Below are positions 54,917-64,000 of a DNA stretch of 64,000 bases, piece after piece (position 1 is the first letter of the stretch; each line of letters begins with the position of its first letter). The DNA lies in assembly GCA_961205875.1 (NCBI GenBank), contig OY540815.1:5022001-5086000 (forward strand), read 5' to 3'. Below the pieces are notes generated by a model. The model did not search any database and had not been told where the DNA came from. It was given only the letters and a program-made list of their open reading frames with translations. Made by a program: the position numbers and the translations under genes. Origin of the DNA: Sialis fuliginosa. Lineage: Eukaryota > Arthropoda > Insecta > Megaloptera > Sialidae.

Positions 54917-55490
54917 ATAATTAAAGAATTTGTATGCATGGCATAATAAAATACATATAGTAGGTAATGTTTTTATTGTTAAATAAATTACATAATTACT
55001 CTATTTGTTTATGGCAAAATAAAATACATACGTATAGCAATAAATTACGTAATGATTCTATTTGTTTTTGGAATCGGCCATTACTTCACGGACCACATCA
55101 TGTTGTATGTGAAATTAGACTTGAACCGAATGTAAAATCCAGAAAGGATTTCGTGAACCGAATTCTGATTATTGTATTGTCAAAATCTATTTAACATTCA
55201 CCAATATCAAGCTACAATCAACCACAAAATAAATTTAAAAGTACGCACGTACCCTGTAAAATGTTGAATTTAATTTAATTTTTATCAAATTTCAGATAGG
55301 AATGTTAATAAACGTTAATAAAATTTGGTTACTATTTAGATTAGGTAGGAGCTGTCAGACATTTAACCCATGAAGAAGAAGAAGGTTAGGTAATACATAT
55401 TTTTGTTATGATAGTCGATAAAACGGGTCGCGCGCTTATCTATCTTTTTTTATCTAAAATAATTGTATAATTTATATATTTTTCGGGATA
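54917..55490. other. No gene seen
   Basis: A 75-codon frame (54967-55194) has no recognised similarity. Confidence 0.35.
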
Positions 55491-55570
55491 CAAAGTAACC
55501 CTTCCTCAGGATGCAAGCTATCTCCCTACCAAATTTAATCAAGATCGATTTAGCGGTTTATCCGCGGAAA
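55490..55570 (+). repeat. RTE-like tail fragment
   Basis: 'caggatgcaagctatctccc' and 'aatcaagatcgatttagcgg' match the tails ending near 11823 and 13360. Confidence 0.55.
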
Positions 55571-56355
55571 TCATATATATATCATATCTACCAGTTTTAA
55601 TTTAATATACATACCATTATAATTTATTTTTTTGTTCATTTTTGTATAGATATTTCAATTGTAATTTTTCCTTAATACGGGTCTGCCGTAAATTATTTAT
55701 AAAATAGTTTAAACAAGTTCTAAGGTCTTAGATGTTCGAACAGTAAAAGTCCCATTTAAATCGGTTCAGTAGTTTTCGTGAAAATCGAACTAAACGGATA
55801 GACAAAAAACAACTATAGACTAAAAATCCAAAATATTTATTAACAAATTCTTCTGGAACAAATTATTTATTTAAAAAAAATAAAATAAAAAAAAAATATT
55901 GTGTGCAAAAATTTGCTCCACGTTTAATTGCTGTTTAAAATATTCTACCACACAAATATAAACACAGAATTTTAAACATTATTTTCCATTAAATGTCATT
56001 GCCTCTATACTATCTCGAATTTTTCTAATTTATTTTCGTTCAGGCAGCGCGCGGGTCAAAGTTTACTAAAACTATATGAAAAGTTTAATTGAAATTTCAA
56101 ATTTCATTCTACGAACAAATATCTATCAAACCAGAATAACTTTATATGTAAATACGTTTTTAAGGTAATGCACTTTCATAATACGTCACGTGTAAGTGCA
56201 TTAGCAATTAACGAATTGTAATTGGTATAGCTAACTTTTAATTGGAAACTTGTTGCATGCGTAACTCACGCGATTTTAAACTGATTTGAATTCATTTAAT
56301 TGTAAAAATTGCACACGTGATTAAAAGTGTGGTTTAATTTTCAGGTATTCAGTTC
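55571..56355. other. No gene or delimited repeat seen
   Basis: AT-rich spacer. Confidence 0.35.
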
Positions 56356-56359
56356 TATT

Positions 56360-56662
56360 TTGGGTTAATTAATGTCCGGTATTATAAAGGAGCTAGCACT
56401 TTCAAATGAGGTTTCTAACCTATCTGACAGTTCTCCTTTAGTTTCATGAAATGTTTGACAATTTTCGCGCACGCGTTGTATGTAAACACCAATGATATTA
56501 AAACAGTGGCGATATTATGAAAATTATTTTGTACGGTCAGAGTCGCCAACTGTGTTACATAATCCATAGATACTATCACAGAATTAATACCCCATTTGAA
56601 AGTGCTTGCTAGTTAGTCAATTTGCTAGCTCATTTATAATACCGGACATAAATGAACCAAAA
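56360..56662. mobile_element. ~300-bp MITE with ATGTCCGGTATTATAAA ends
   Basis: ATGTCCGGTATTATAAA (56372) is inverted at the right end (TTTATAATACCGGACAT to 56649), and GAGCTAGCA continues the match. Similarity extends outward (TTGGGTTAATTA against its right counterpart). Target duplication not resolved. Confidence 0.78.
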
Positions 56663-56729
56663 ATGTTTTATTCTTTTTTGTAGGTATTGGTCATTCCAAA
56701 TCCAGTTTGATGAACTTTATAAATTTTGT

Positions 56730-56863
56730 TTGTTTTTGCTTCCTCGCTTTGTGATCATTTAAGAAAGAGACAAACAAATTGTTTTCCAATTTCATAATTT
56801 TAAATTGATCTTTCCGTTTCAGGTCAAGACAAAAACTTTTTATTCCGTGTCTGTCTGTCTGTC

Positions 56864-56896
<33 letters not shown>

Positions 56897-58112
56897 CTGT
56901 CCCCTGAATCCTTGTCACATGTATAACTCATGAACCACTGAACTGATATTAATGAAACTTGGTTGGATGGTTGGGTATGGCTTGAGGACGGTCCCATTTC
57001 AAAATCATCAAAATCGTGTGTATGGGGGAGGGTAGACATTTAGACATTAGGGTGTTCCAAAAAAAGTCGATAATTTTTTTTTTCGATTGCATGTGAAATT
57101 CTTGTTATATATGCTATAAAAAAAATTCTGTAAAAATTTGAGCCCTTAATATCAACTTGAAGAACTCCATCACCGAATTTGAAGATTTACCATTGATTTA
57201 ACATGGAAAAATGATTTTTTAACGTTCATTTCTCCTGCAAACTATGTAGAACATTATTTTTCGGAAAAACCATGACTGATCCTTCTTCAGTATTAAATTC
57301 TGTAAAAAAAAGCTCTTAGGGTCCAGTCTCTAACGTCAACAAATTCAAAAAATCTGTATTTTTTAACGCAAATAAAAACGAGAGGGTTGACGTTAGAGAC
57401 TGGACCCTAAGAGCTTTTTTTTACAGAATTTAATACTGAAGAAGGATCAGTCATGGTTTTTCCGAAAAATAATGTTCTACATAGTTTGCAGGAGAAATGA
57501 ACGTTAAAAAATCATTTTTCCATGTTAAATCAATGGTAAATCTTCAAATTCGGTGATGGAGTTCTTCAAGTTGATATTAAGGGCTCAAATTTTTACAGAA
57601 TTTTTTTTATAGCATATATAACAAGAATTTCACATGCAATCGAAAAAAAAAATTATCGACTTTTTTTGGAACACACTAGTAGACATCCCATAATATTTAT
57701 TTTTTCAAGATATGTATCTCAAGAATGACATATGTTGATGAATATTTTTTGTAGAGCATTCAATTTCCTTTTGTTGTAAAATATATAAGTATTAAAAAGA
57801 TTTATCTCAATTTGCTTTAAAAATTCGTCATTTGTTTTTTTTAATTAACATATTAAATGCCATTTTGACGTTTGCATAAAAGATTTAGCCTGAAATTGTC
57901 AAAATATTAAAAATGTACGTAAAAATAATCAAAATTTCGAACTAATATAGTTTAGTAAAATTGTATAAAAATTAAATGGTTAACCAATGCTACATAGGTT
58001 AACCATGGTTAACCTATGTAGCATAAAGGTAAAAATTTAAATGCATTTAAACTTTTACCTTTAGTGAATTTAGCACGATAAAGCACTGTGCATTTACTTG
58101 GTAGATGTTTTT
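56730..58112 (-). repeat. Repeat family A, copy 4, split by a palindrome
   Basis: Reverse copy from 'gcttcctcgctttgtgatca' to 'gtgcatttacttggtagatg'. It contains a (GT)n run at about 56867-56895 in the purine/pyrimidine-rich segment and the palindrome 57050-57676. Confidence 0.85.
57050..57676. mobile_element. 627-bp near-perfect palindrome (two 291-bp arms), TA duplication
   Basis: Arms 57050-57340 and 57386-57676 are equal in length and match almost base for base by eye; the clearest mismatch is GGGTG against CACAC at the tips. The 45-bp spacer is AT-rich. TA flanks both ends (57048-57049, 57677-57678). No ORF. Transcription would give a long double-stranded hairpin RNA. Confidence 0.92.
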
Positions 58113-58777
58113 TTTAATAATTAAGAAATACCCAAAGTATAGTTCGAGTAAACAGTTTTTGTTAAATAGATCCCATTTTTGATATATTGCGCGATACGAT
58201 ATAGTTTTTTTTATAGGAACTAACCTTATAGTATTTTTTTCAAAAAAAAACTTAGAATGTTCGATTTTTCATATAATAATAATAATTAATATCTACATAA
58301 GATTTAATCTACGAAATACATTAAAAAATTATATCCTTTCGGCAATTACATTGATCTAAAAATACGTCAAAAGAATAAAAAAAATTCACAAAAACAAAAC
58401 AGAAATAAACTATAAACAAAAAGACAAAACTCGATTGCACATATCATATTCTTGCAGACAAGGTGCATGTGGATTGCATAAAAGATGACAATATAGATTC
58501 AAATGATTAGATACTAGTGTTGTCTCTCTCACATGACCGTAGAGTACAAATGTTGTATAGACTGAGACAGATATATGATGTGTCATAATTATCGTTGCTC
58601 TGGTTCCGCTTGTTGTCTCTGTCTAACCCAATCATGTAGGAGTTTGTATGAGATGCATGCCTTATCATTTGAGTATGTAAATGAGCGTGTGTGAATACTT
58701 GAGCATTATATATAGGTGATTATATTCTTATTTTATACTAGCTGTTGCTGTTGCCCGTTTCGCGTGGAATTTTGGTT
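58113..58777. other. No gene seen
   Basis: Unique sequence including 'ctgtctaacccaatcatgta'; no feature assigned. Confidence 0.35.
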
Positions 58778-58865
58778 AGTGAAAACCAAGGTATATAAAG
58801 ACAAGGTAGTTTCAAGAACTCCTTGACCAATCAGCGTTGGCACGGGAATTGACGTCACCTGGGGG

Positions 58866-59879
58866 TAGGGTGACCAGGTCTCCGGTTTTGACCCGGAGTC
58901 TCAGGGTTTGGGTGCAATTTCTCCGGGTTTTGCATAAAATGACGACGAGTAAAAAAACATCTGCCAAGTAAATGCACAGTGCTTTCTCGTGCTAAATTCA
59001 CTAAAACCGATAGTGTTCAGATAAATTGCCTGGAATTGGTTAACCATTTAATTTTTATACAAATTTTACTAAAAAATCTTAGTTCGAAATTTTTCTTAAA
59101 ACGCACCTGAATATTTTTTCATATATTTTTAATTTTTTGACAATTTCAATCTAAATCTAAATTTATGCAAATGTCAAAATGACATTTAAAACGTCAAAGT
59201 GACATTTAAAACGTCAAAATGACATTTAAAACGTCAAAATGACATTTAATATATCCAATCAAATATCAACTTAGAAAAACAAAACACGAATTTTAAAAAT
59301 AAATTGAAATAAATCTTTGTAAGGGAATATTTTACAGCAAACGTAGTAGACCCATATTATAGGAAAAATGCTCTACAAAAAATATTCTATAAAATTTTCT
59401 CGTAACATGTGTCGTTCTTGAGATATCTTGAAAAAAGAAATATTTTGGGGTTTCACCCCTCCCCCTTACACACGATTTTGATGATTTTGAAATGGGACCG
59501 TCCTCAAACCAAACCCAACTATCCGACCAAGTTTCAATAATATCGGTTCAGTGGTTCATGAGTTATGCGTGTGACAAGGATTCAGGGGACAGACGGATGG
59601 ACGGACACACGGACAGACAGACAGACACGGAACCAAAAGTGTTTGTCTTGACGTGAAACGGATAAATCAATTTAAAATTTTGAAATTGGAGAACTTTTTT
59701 TTTGTCTCAATCTGAAACGATCACATAGCTTCTCGTATCTTCGATATTGCGAGGAAGCAAAAGTCGTCAAAAATAGAGCCGGGGACATAACAGTGCAGAT
59801 TATGGTAACAAAGTTTATGAAAAAAAGGGGTCTTCATTTACATCTCAGGGTTTACCAAAACTAAAATCTGGTCACCCTA
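58866..59879 (+). mobile_element. hAT-type element nested in the foldback
   Basis: 8-bp duplication CCTGGGGG at 58858-58865 and 59880-59887. Ends TAGGGTGACCAGG and CTGGTCACCCTA. It hosts family A copy 5. An unsplit relative lies at 60371-60651. Confidence 0.88.
58951..59762 (+). repeat. Repeat family A, copy 5 (innermost of three layers)
   Basis: Complete copy with about four direct 18-bp 'acgtcaaaatgacatttaaa'-type units at 59168-59248, the largest array in the window. Confidence 0.87.
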
Positions 59880-60370
59880 CCTGGGGGGATCTATTTAAAT
59901 GTCGTACATTTTTAAATAGAATATTAATTACAAAAAAATTATTTATTTATTCTTGTTTTCGTATTTTTTGATTTTTTAACAACACATACAATCAAAGAAA
60001 TACAAATTCGACATAGCAAAATCATAAAGAGCTGTCAGAATCACATAACGTATTGCCAACTTAAGAATAATAAAAATGATGCTTCCCGAATAGACCAAAT
60101 TGTCTGTGACAGCTTTGTTATGATTTTGCAATGTCGAATTTGTACTTATTTGATTGTATGTGTTGTTAAAATAGCAAAAAATATGAAAAGGAATTGTGTG
60201 TCATTGATATTATATATTATACATTTATACCTTTTGAATACATCCCTCAAGTGACGTCAATTCCCGCGCCAACGCTGATTGGCCAAGGAATTGTGAGACT
60301 ACCTTGTTTTTATATACCTTGAGTGAAAACAACATGAAGTTAGGTTAGGTAAATAATACTGATAGATAAT

Positions 60371-60651
60371 TAGGATGACCAGATTTTAGTTTCTGTAAAC
60401 CCTGACATGTAAATGAAAACCCCTTTTTTATTTCATTTCATCTTTTTATTTTTATTTTATTCTTTTTATTTTTATTAAATTTATTAAAAATTTACTACCC
60501 TAATCCGCACTTTTGCTATTTTTTACGACCTTTTTTTTAGTCGTTATCATTTTTTGCAAGATCCGGAGAAACTACACCAAAACCCTGAGCCCGGAGAATC
60601 AGTATGCAAAACCTGAGACTCCGGGTCAAAACCTGAGACCTGGTTACCCTA
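60371..60651 (-). mobile_element. hAT MITE, 281 bp, uninterrupted copy
   Basis: 8-bp duplication TAGATAAT at 60363-60370 and 60652-60659. Ends TAGGATGACCAGA and GAGACCTGGTTACCCTA. It is the reverse of 58866-59879 and lacks family A, so it supplies the empty site. Confidence 0.88.
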
Positions 60652-60953
60652 TAGATAATACATATTTCTGGTTTTTTATACGCTAGATGTCTACGCCAAA
60701 AAAGTATAATCTTCGCGCGTACAAATGTCACACACTCATTTTTTTACATTAATTAATTTTTAAATCTTTATTAATTATTATACGAATATTTTCACCATAA
60801 TTATAGAGCTTTGAATTTTGTCTATTTTTTCTCCAGAAATATTTAAATCCTTTTTTTTTATTAATAAATAAGAATATTTTTAATTTGTATAATAGGAAGG
60901 ATATATATACAACTCGGGATTCTATTTCTCTTGGATTACTCTGCCTTATAGTA

Positions 60954-61392
60954 AGGTACTGGCACCATTTATTGCCGCTATAAGAGCAAGGTTTACTGTT
61001 TTTGTGATTGACGGTCTTCTTTTCAGTAATTCTCATGAACTCATGTTTCTAATAAAACAAGTAATTCTTTATTTAATCAATTTAATTATCAAAGTCCGCA
61101 AATATAGTTTTTTTTAATTTTAATTATAGCCTTTTAATTTGTTTATGTTTTTTCTCCAGTAATGGATAAGTACTAAGACACACAAGATATAAAAGAAAGA
61201 ATCATCAAATTTGTCCACCATTTTGACACCTATTGGCCGATTGTCGTCAAATCACGTTGTAAGACAGTTAAATGTATATAGATTAATTTTCAGAAATGGT
61301 AGTTATTAAATGTTAACAAATATTTCTAATTCAGTACATTTAATTTAAAAATAACCATTATGGGGTCATATCCAAGACTGGTGCCAGAACCT
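60954..61392 (+). mobile_element. Family F MITE, copy 5, TA duplication
   Basis: Ends AGGTACTGGCACC and GGTGCCAGAACCT, TA at 60952-60953 and 61393-61394. Confidence 0.85.
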
Positions 61393-61394
61393 TA

Positions 61395-62594
61395 GTTCCT
61401 TTCAGATAAGTACTGTTTTTAAATGGTCCTTGCATTTTACCATTATGTAGGTATATATCGATATTTGTTAGTTTATAATCATTCTGTACATATGTACATT
61501 ATTTGTATGTATTTGTGTAACTTAGCACTAACTACTGTGTCCATAGCTTGCCTAGATGTGAGCTGTTACAAGATGTATGTATGTATGCAAAAGTCATTCG
61601 CTATGAGTGACCAATATAAAAAATCGAAAGTTTGTTTATTTGTACACATGTTTTCCTATGTTCTTTGTAAGTATATTTGTATGACAGCGGTTGTTCAATG
61701 TTTCATTGAAAATGAACAACAATATTGTATATTGTATGGTTTATAAATTGTAATTAATTTTTTATGTTATACGAGTATATAATTGATTTGTAAAAGTTGA
61801 AAAAAAATATTGAATAAAATATTTTCCAGCATTTCGTCGTATATTACAGTGGTATTTCTAGAATACATATCTCAAAGGAAGAGTGGTAATAAGGGGCTAA
61901 ATCCCCAATCATTTTTTGGTTAGTTTTGCCATAATGTAGTCATATGAAAAATTTTAAGTTGCTGAAGTTAAAACATGTAATTTTTCATAAATTTGAATCA
62001 TTTTTATAATATTTTTTATCGAACTAAAGGTCATCGGGGGTTGGAATTTTATTTTAATGTAAAATATTGAGAACAACTGTTTTACTGTTAATACTAACTT
62101 TAATGTAAAAGCTTCTTTGCTCTTCGTATAAATATTTACACATTTTATTAAAGTTAAAAGTATGTGTCTTTATGTATAAGTACTATTTATTTTTACTAAT
62201 ATCGTCTATGGTCGAAATTTGACCAATATTTTACCTGTCTTAACGGCAACATATACACATGATTTTTTTGAGCACATATATGACACAGTACCTAACGTAA
62301 CCTAACCTGCTTTTACAACAAAAATTTCCAAATAAAAACACTGCAATTGATCGCGAATTGAAATCTCTACGTTTGACAGAAACCCAAAACTATTTATTTT
62401 TACTGCTTGGTGGCGCTAGGAGAATTGCTATGCTGTTGAACGATGCGATAAGGCCCTAAAAAATAAAAAATATCGGAACATTTAAATAAAATTTATAATT
62501 TTTAAAATAATTTTATAATTTATATTTTTTAGTAAAATGTAAAATTTTAATTGACCTCTATGAACATCAAAGTTAAAAAAGCTTATTTAACGAA
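61395..62594. other. No gene seen
   Basis: A 107-codon frame at 61423-61746 is Tyr/Cys-rich, low in complexity and without family or splice support. Confidence 0.4.
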
Positions 62595-62596
62595 TA

Positions 62597-63157
62597 AGGT
62601 ATTGGCACCAGTGATGGCCGCTACAAGAGCAAGGTTTACTGTTTTTGACGGGCTTCTTTTTTGCGCAGTTCTCATGAACTCATGTTACTAATAAAAAAAG
62701 TAATTCTTTATTTAATCAATTTAATTACCAAGGCAATATAGTTTGGTTTTTTAAATTATAGCCTTTTATTTTGTTTATGTTTTTTCTCCAGTAATGGATA
62801 AAGTAAAACCAGTAATAAGCACGTAGTGATGGACAGTTGCTAATGATTACAAAATGATAAGTACTAAGACACAAAAGATATAAAAGAAAGAATCGTCAAA
62901 TTTGAAACAATGTAAAGCAGTTGCAATGATAATATAATAATTAATAAATAAAAAATTATACTAATAATTAGTTTAAATGTCCACCATTTTGACACCTATT
63001 GGCCGATTGTCATAAAATCACGCTGTAAGACAGTTAAATGTATAGATTAATATTCAGAAATGGTAGTAATCAAATATCAACAAATATTTCTAATTCAATA
63101 CATTTAATTTAAAAATAGCAATTACTGGGGTGATATCCAAGAGTGGTGCCAGTACCT
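62597..63157 (+). mobile_element. Family F MITE, copy 6, TA duplication (longest copy)
   Basis: Ends AGGTATTGGCACC and GGTGCCAGTACCT with TA at 62595-62596 and 63158-63159. At 561 bp it keeps the segment (about 62900-62970) missing from copies 3 and 5. Confidence 0.86.
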
Positions 63158-63295
63158 TATTTCATCTTGTAAATAATTTAACAGACGCAGCGTTTATTTT
63201 TTAGCATTAGCAACCAATCTGTAAGTAATATAAATTAATATACCTATACATAATACAATTCCAAACGTACGCCTGTAGGCACGGATTACCAACAG

Positions 63296-63487
63296 TCTTT
63301 ACATCCGTCTGCAAAAATACTCACGAGTAAAGTATCTGGTTATCATGTCGAATCGGAGGACGTGAGTTTTGGCCGGTGTCATCGAACCTTCGTCGGCCCG
63401 GACCACCTCCACCTGGTGCTGCCTTTCGAAGATAAATCACCGGCCATGATTCATTACTACCGCGACATCTATTGTGATCCGTACTAA
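63296..63487 (+). CDS. Candidate terminal coding exon of an unidentified gene
   Basis: I do not recognise the protein. After the acceptor-like 'gattaccaacag' (an alternative, 'ctgtag', ends at 63278 in the same frame), 63 codons run to TAA at 63485-63487. Peptide landmarks are VSFGRCHRTFVGPDHLHLVL and AMIHYYRDIYCDPY at the C-terminus. Base composition is far less AT-rich than the flanks, third positions are enriched for G/C, and no repeat in the window matches it. All of this suggests selection on a protein. Two cysteines and many aromatic residues could suit a secreted or extracellular domain, but that is only a guess. Upstream exons would lie to the left on the + strand; none is proven. Confidence 0.5.
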   Translation, partial: SLHPSAKILTSKVSGYHVESEDVSFGRCHRTFVGPDHLHLVLPFEDKSPAMIHYYRDIYCDPY

Positions 63488-63619
63488 ACTAACGTTCCGA
63501 AATGTAGCATGCGATTTTATTATTATTTATAGTTTGATCGGGATATTACTGGGTGTATCTAATAAATAAGAAGGCTTGGTTTGCTTTATTAATACTATAA
63601 GACAGTGGTAGAACTGATT

Positions 63620-63799
63620 ACATTTTTGGAGGGTCTTTTAATTACAATTGGAAATTTTTATTTAAGTATATAAAAAACTTTTTAAGAAAAAATAAAACAG
63701 ACTTAAAAAAACCCTAAAAACACTGAAAAGTATATAATAATAAAATTTGACAGCTTGATGATCTTTTAATTTCAGTTGGAAATTTTTATTTACTTATAT
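63620..63799 (+). repeat. Repeat family B, copy 4 (fragment)
   Basis: 'aaaaaataaaacagacttaa' and 'actgaaaagtatataataat' match copies 1 and 3. The adjacent family A copy appears inserted into it. Confidence 0.55.
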
Positions 63800-64000
63800 A
63801 AAAAACATCTGCCAAGTAAATGCACAGTGCTTCCTCGTGTTAAATTACCCAAAGGTAGTTAATTATTCAACAATTTAAATAAAAACCGATAGTTGCCTGG
63901 AATTGGTTAACCATTTAATTTTTGTACAATTTTACTAAAAAATATTAGTTTTTTAGTATTTTTCTTAAAACGCACCTAAATATTTTTTCATATATTTTTA
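63800..64000 (+). repeat. Repeat family A, copy 6 (cut by window end)
   Basis: Begins 'aaacatctgccaagtaaatg' and runs off the right edge. Confidence 0.82.

Larger units (their letters stand above)
58787..60321. mobile_element. Mutator-like foldback element, copy 2, hosting nested insertions
   Basis: 9-bp duplication AGTGAAAAC at 58778-58786 and 60322-60330. Ends CAAGGTATATAAAGACAAGG and CCTTGTTTTTATATACCTTG. The same interior as 17828-18311 is split by an insertion at 58866-59879. Confidence 0.86.

Noticed and set aside
61423-61746. 107-codon frame rich in Tyr/Cys/Met
   Set aside because: Low-complexity TATG/TGTA-rich DNA, no splice sites or recognisable domain.

Overview
The window is AT-rich animal DNA from an insect, probably a moth or butterfly (Lepidoptera). 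Both recognisable genes have typical short animal introns, and the interspersed repeats look like those I know from lepidopteran genomes: repeats ending in a 'cgacttcaaaaaa' motif, 'ggccgt...cacgtgcccaac' repeats, and Helitrons ending in CTAG. The order-level call rests on memory of repeat styles and was not searched.

Genes lie almost entirely in the first 9 kb. Positions 95-6768 (+) carry the last eight coding exons of Cullin-3; the N-terminal ~77 residues lie off the left edge. Positions 7834-8678 (+) carry a complete four-exon gene for the ER SNARE Sec20/BNIP1. The two are in tandem about 1 kb apart and have no known functional link. Near the right edge, 63296-63487 reads like the terminal coding exon of an unidentified gene. 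A possible 12-codon first exon lies at 34546-34581, so a gene with a very long intron could span the right half; this is speculative.

The remaining ~55 kb is a repeat landscape. DNA transposons dominate, and many are delimited by their own target-site duplications: hAT-type elements (8-bp duplications), a Mutator-like foldback family (9-bp), Harbinger-like MITEs (TTA), piggyBac-like elements (TTAA), Tc1/mariner-like MITEs (TA), and Helitrons (CTAG end after a hairpin). A striking group of nearly full-length palindromes with TA duplications and C(A/C)GGRTG-like ends occurs at 3639-4286, 39125-40005, 52363-53108 and 57050-57676. Several loci show readable nesting: a three-level stack at 58787-60321, hAT in hAT at 36364-36980, palindrome in hAT at 52229-53262, and a hairpin MITE inside repeat family A at 18323-19236.

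Repeat families named here for convenience: A (~800 bp, six copies), B (~1 kb, ends related to ACCGACTTCAAAA), C (~780 bp, three copies), D (~400-700 bp, four copies), E (RTE-like tail cluster), F (AGGTACTGGCACC MITE, six copies), G (~145 bp, two copies). No tRNA, rRNA, CRISPR or intact transposase gene was seen.
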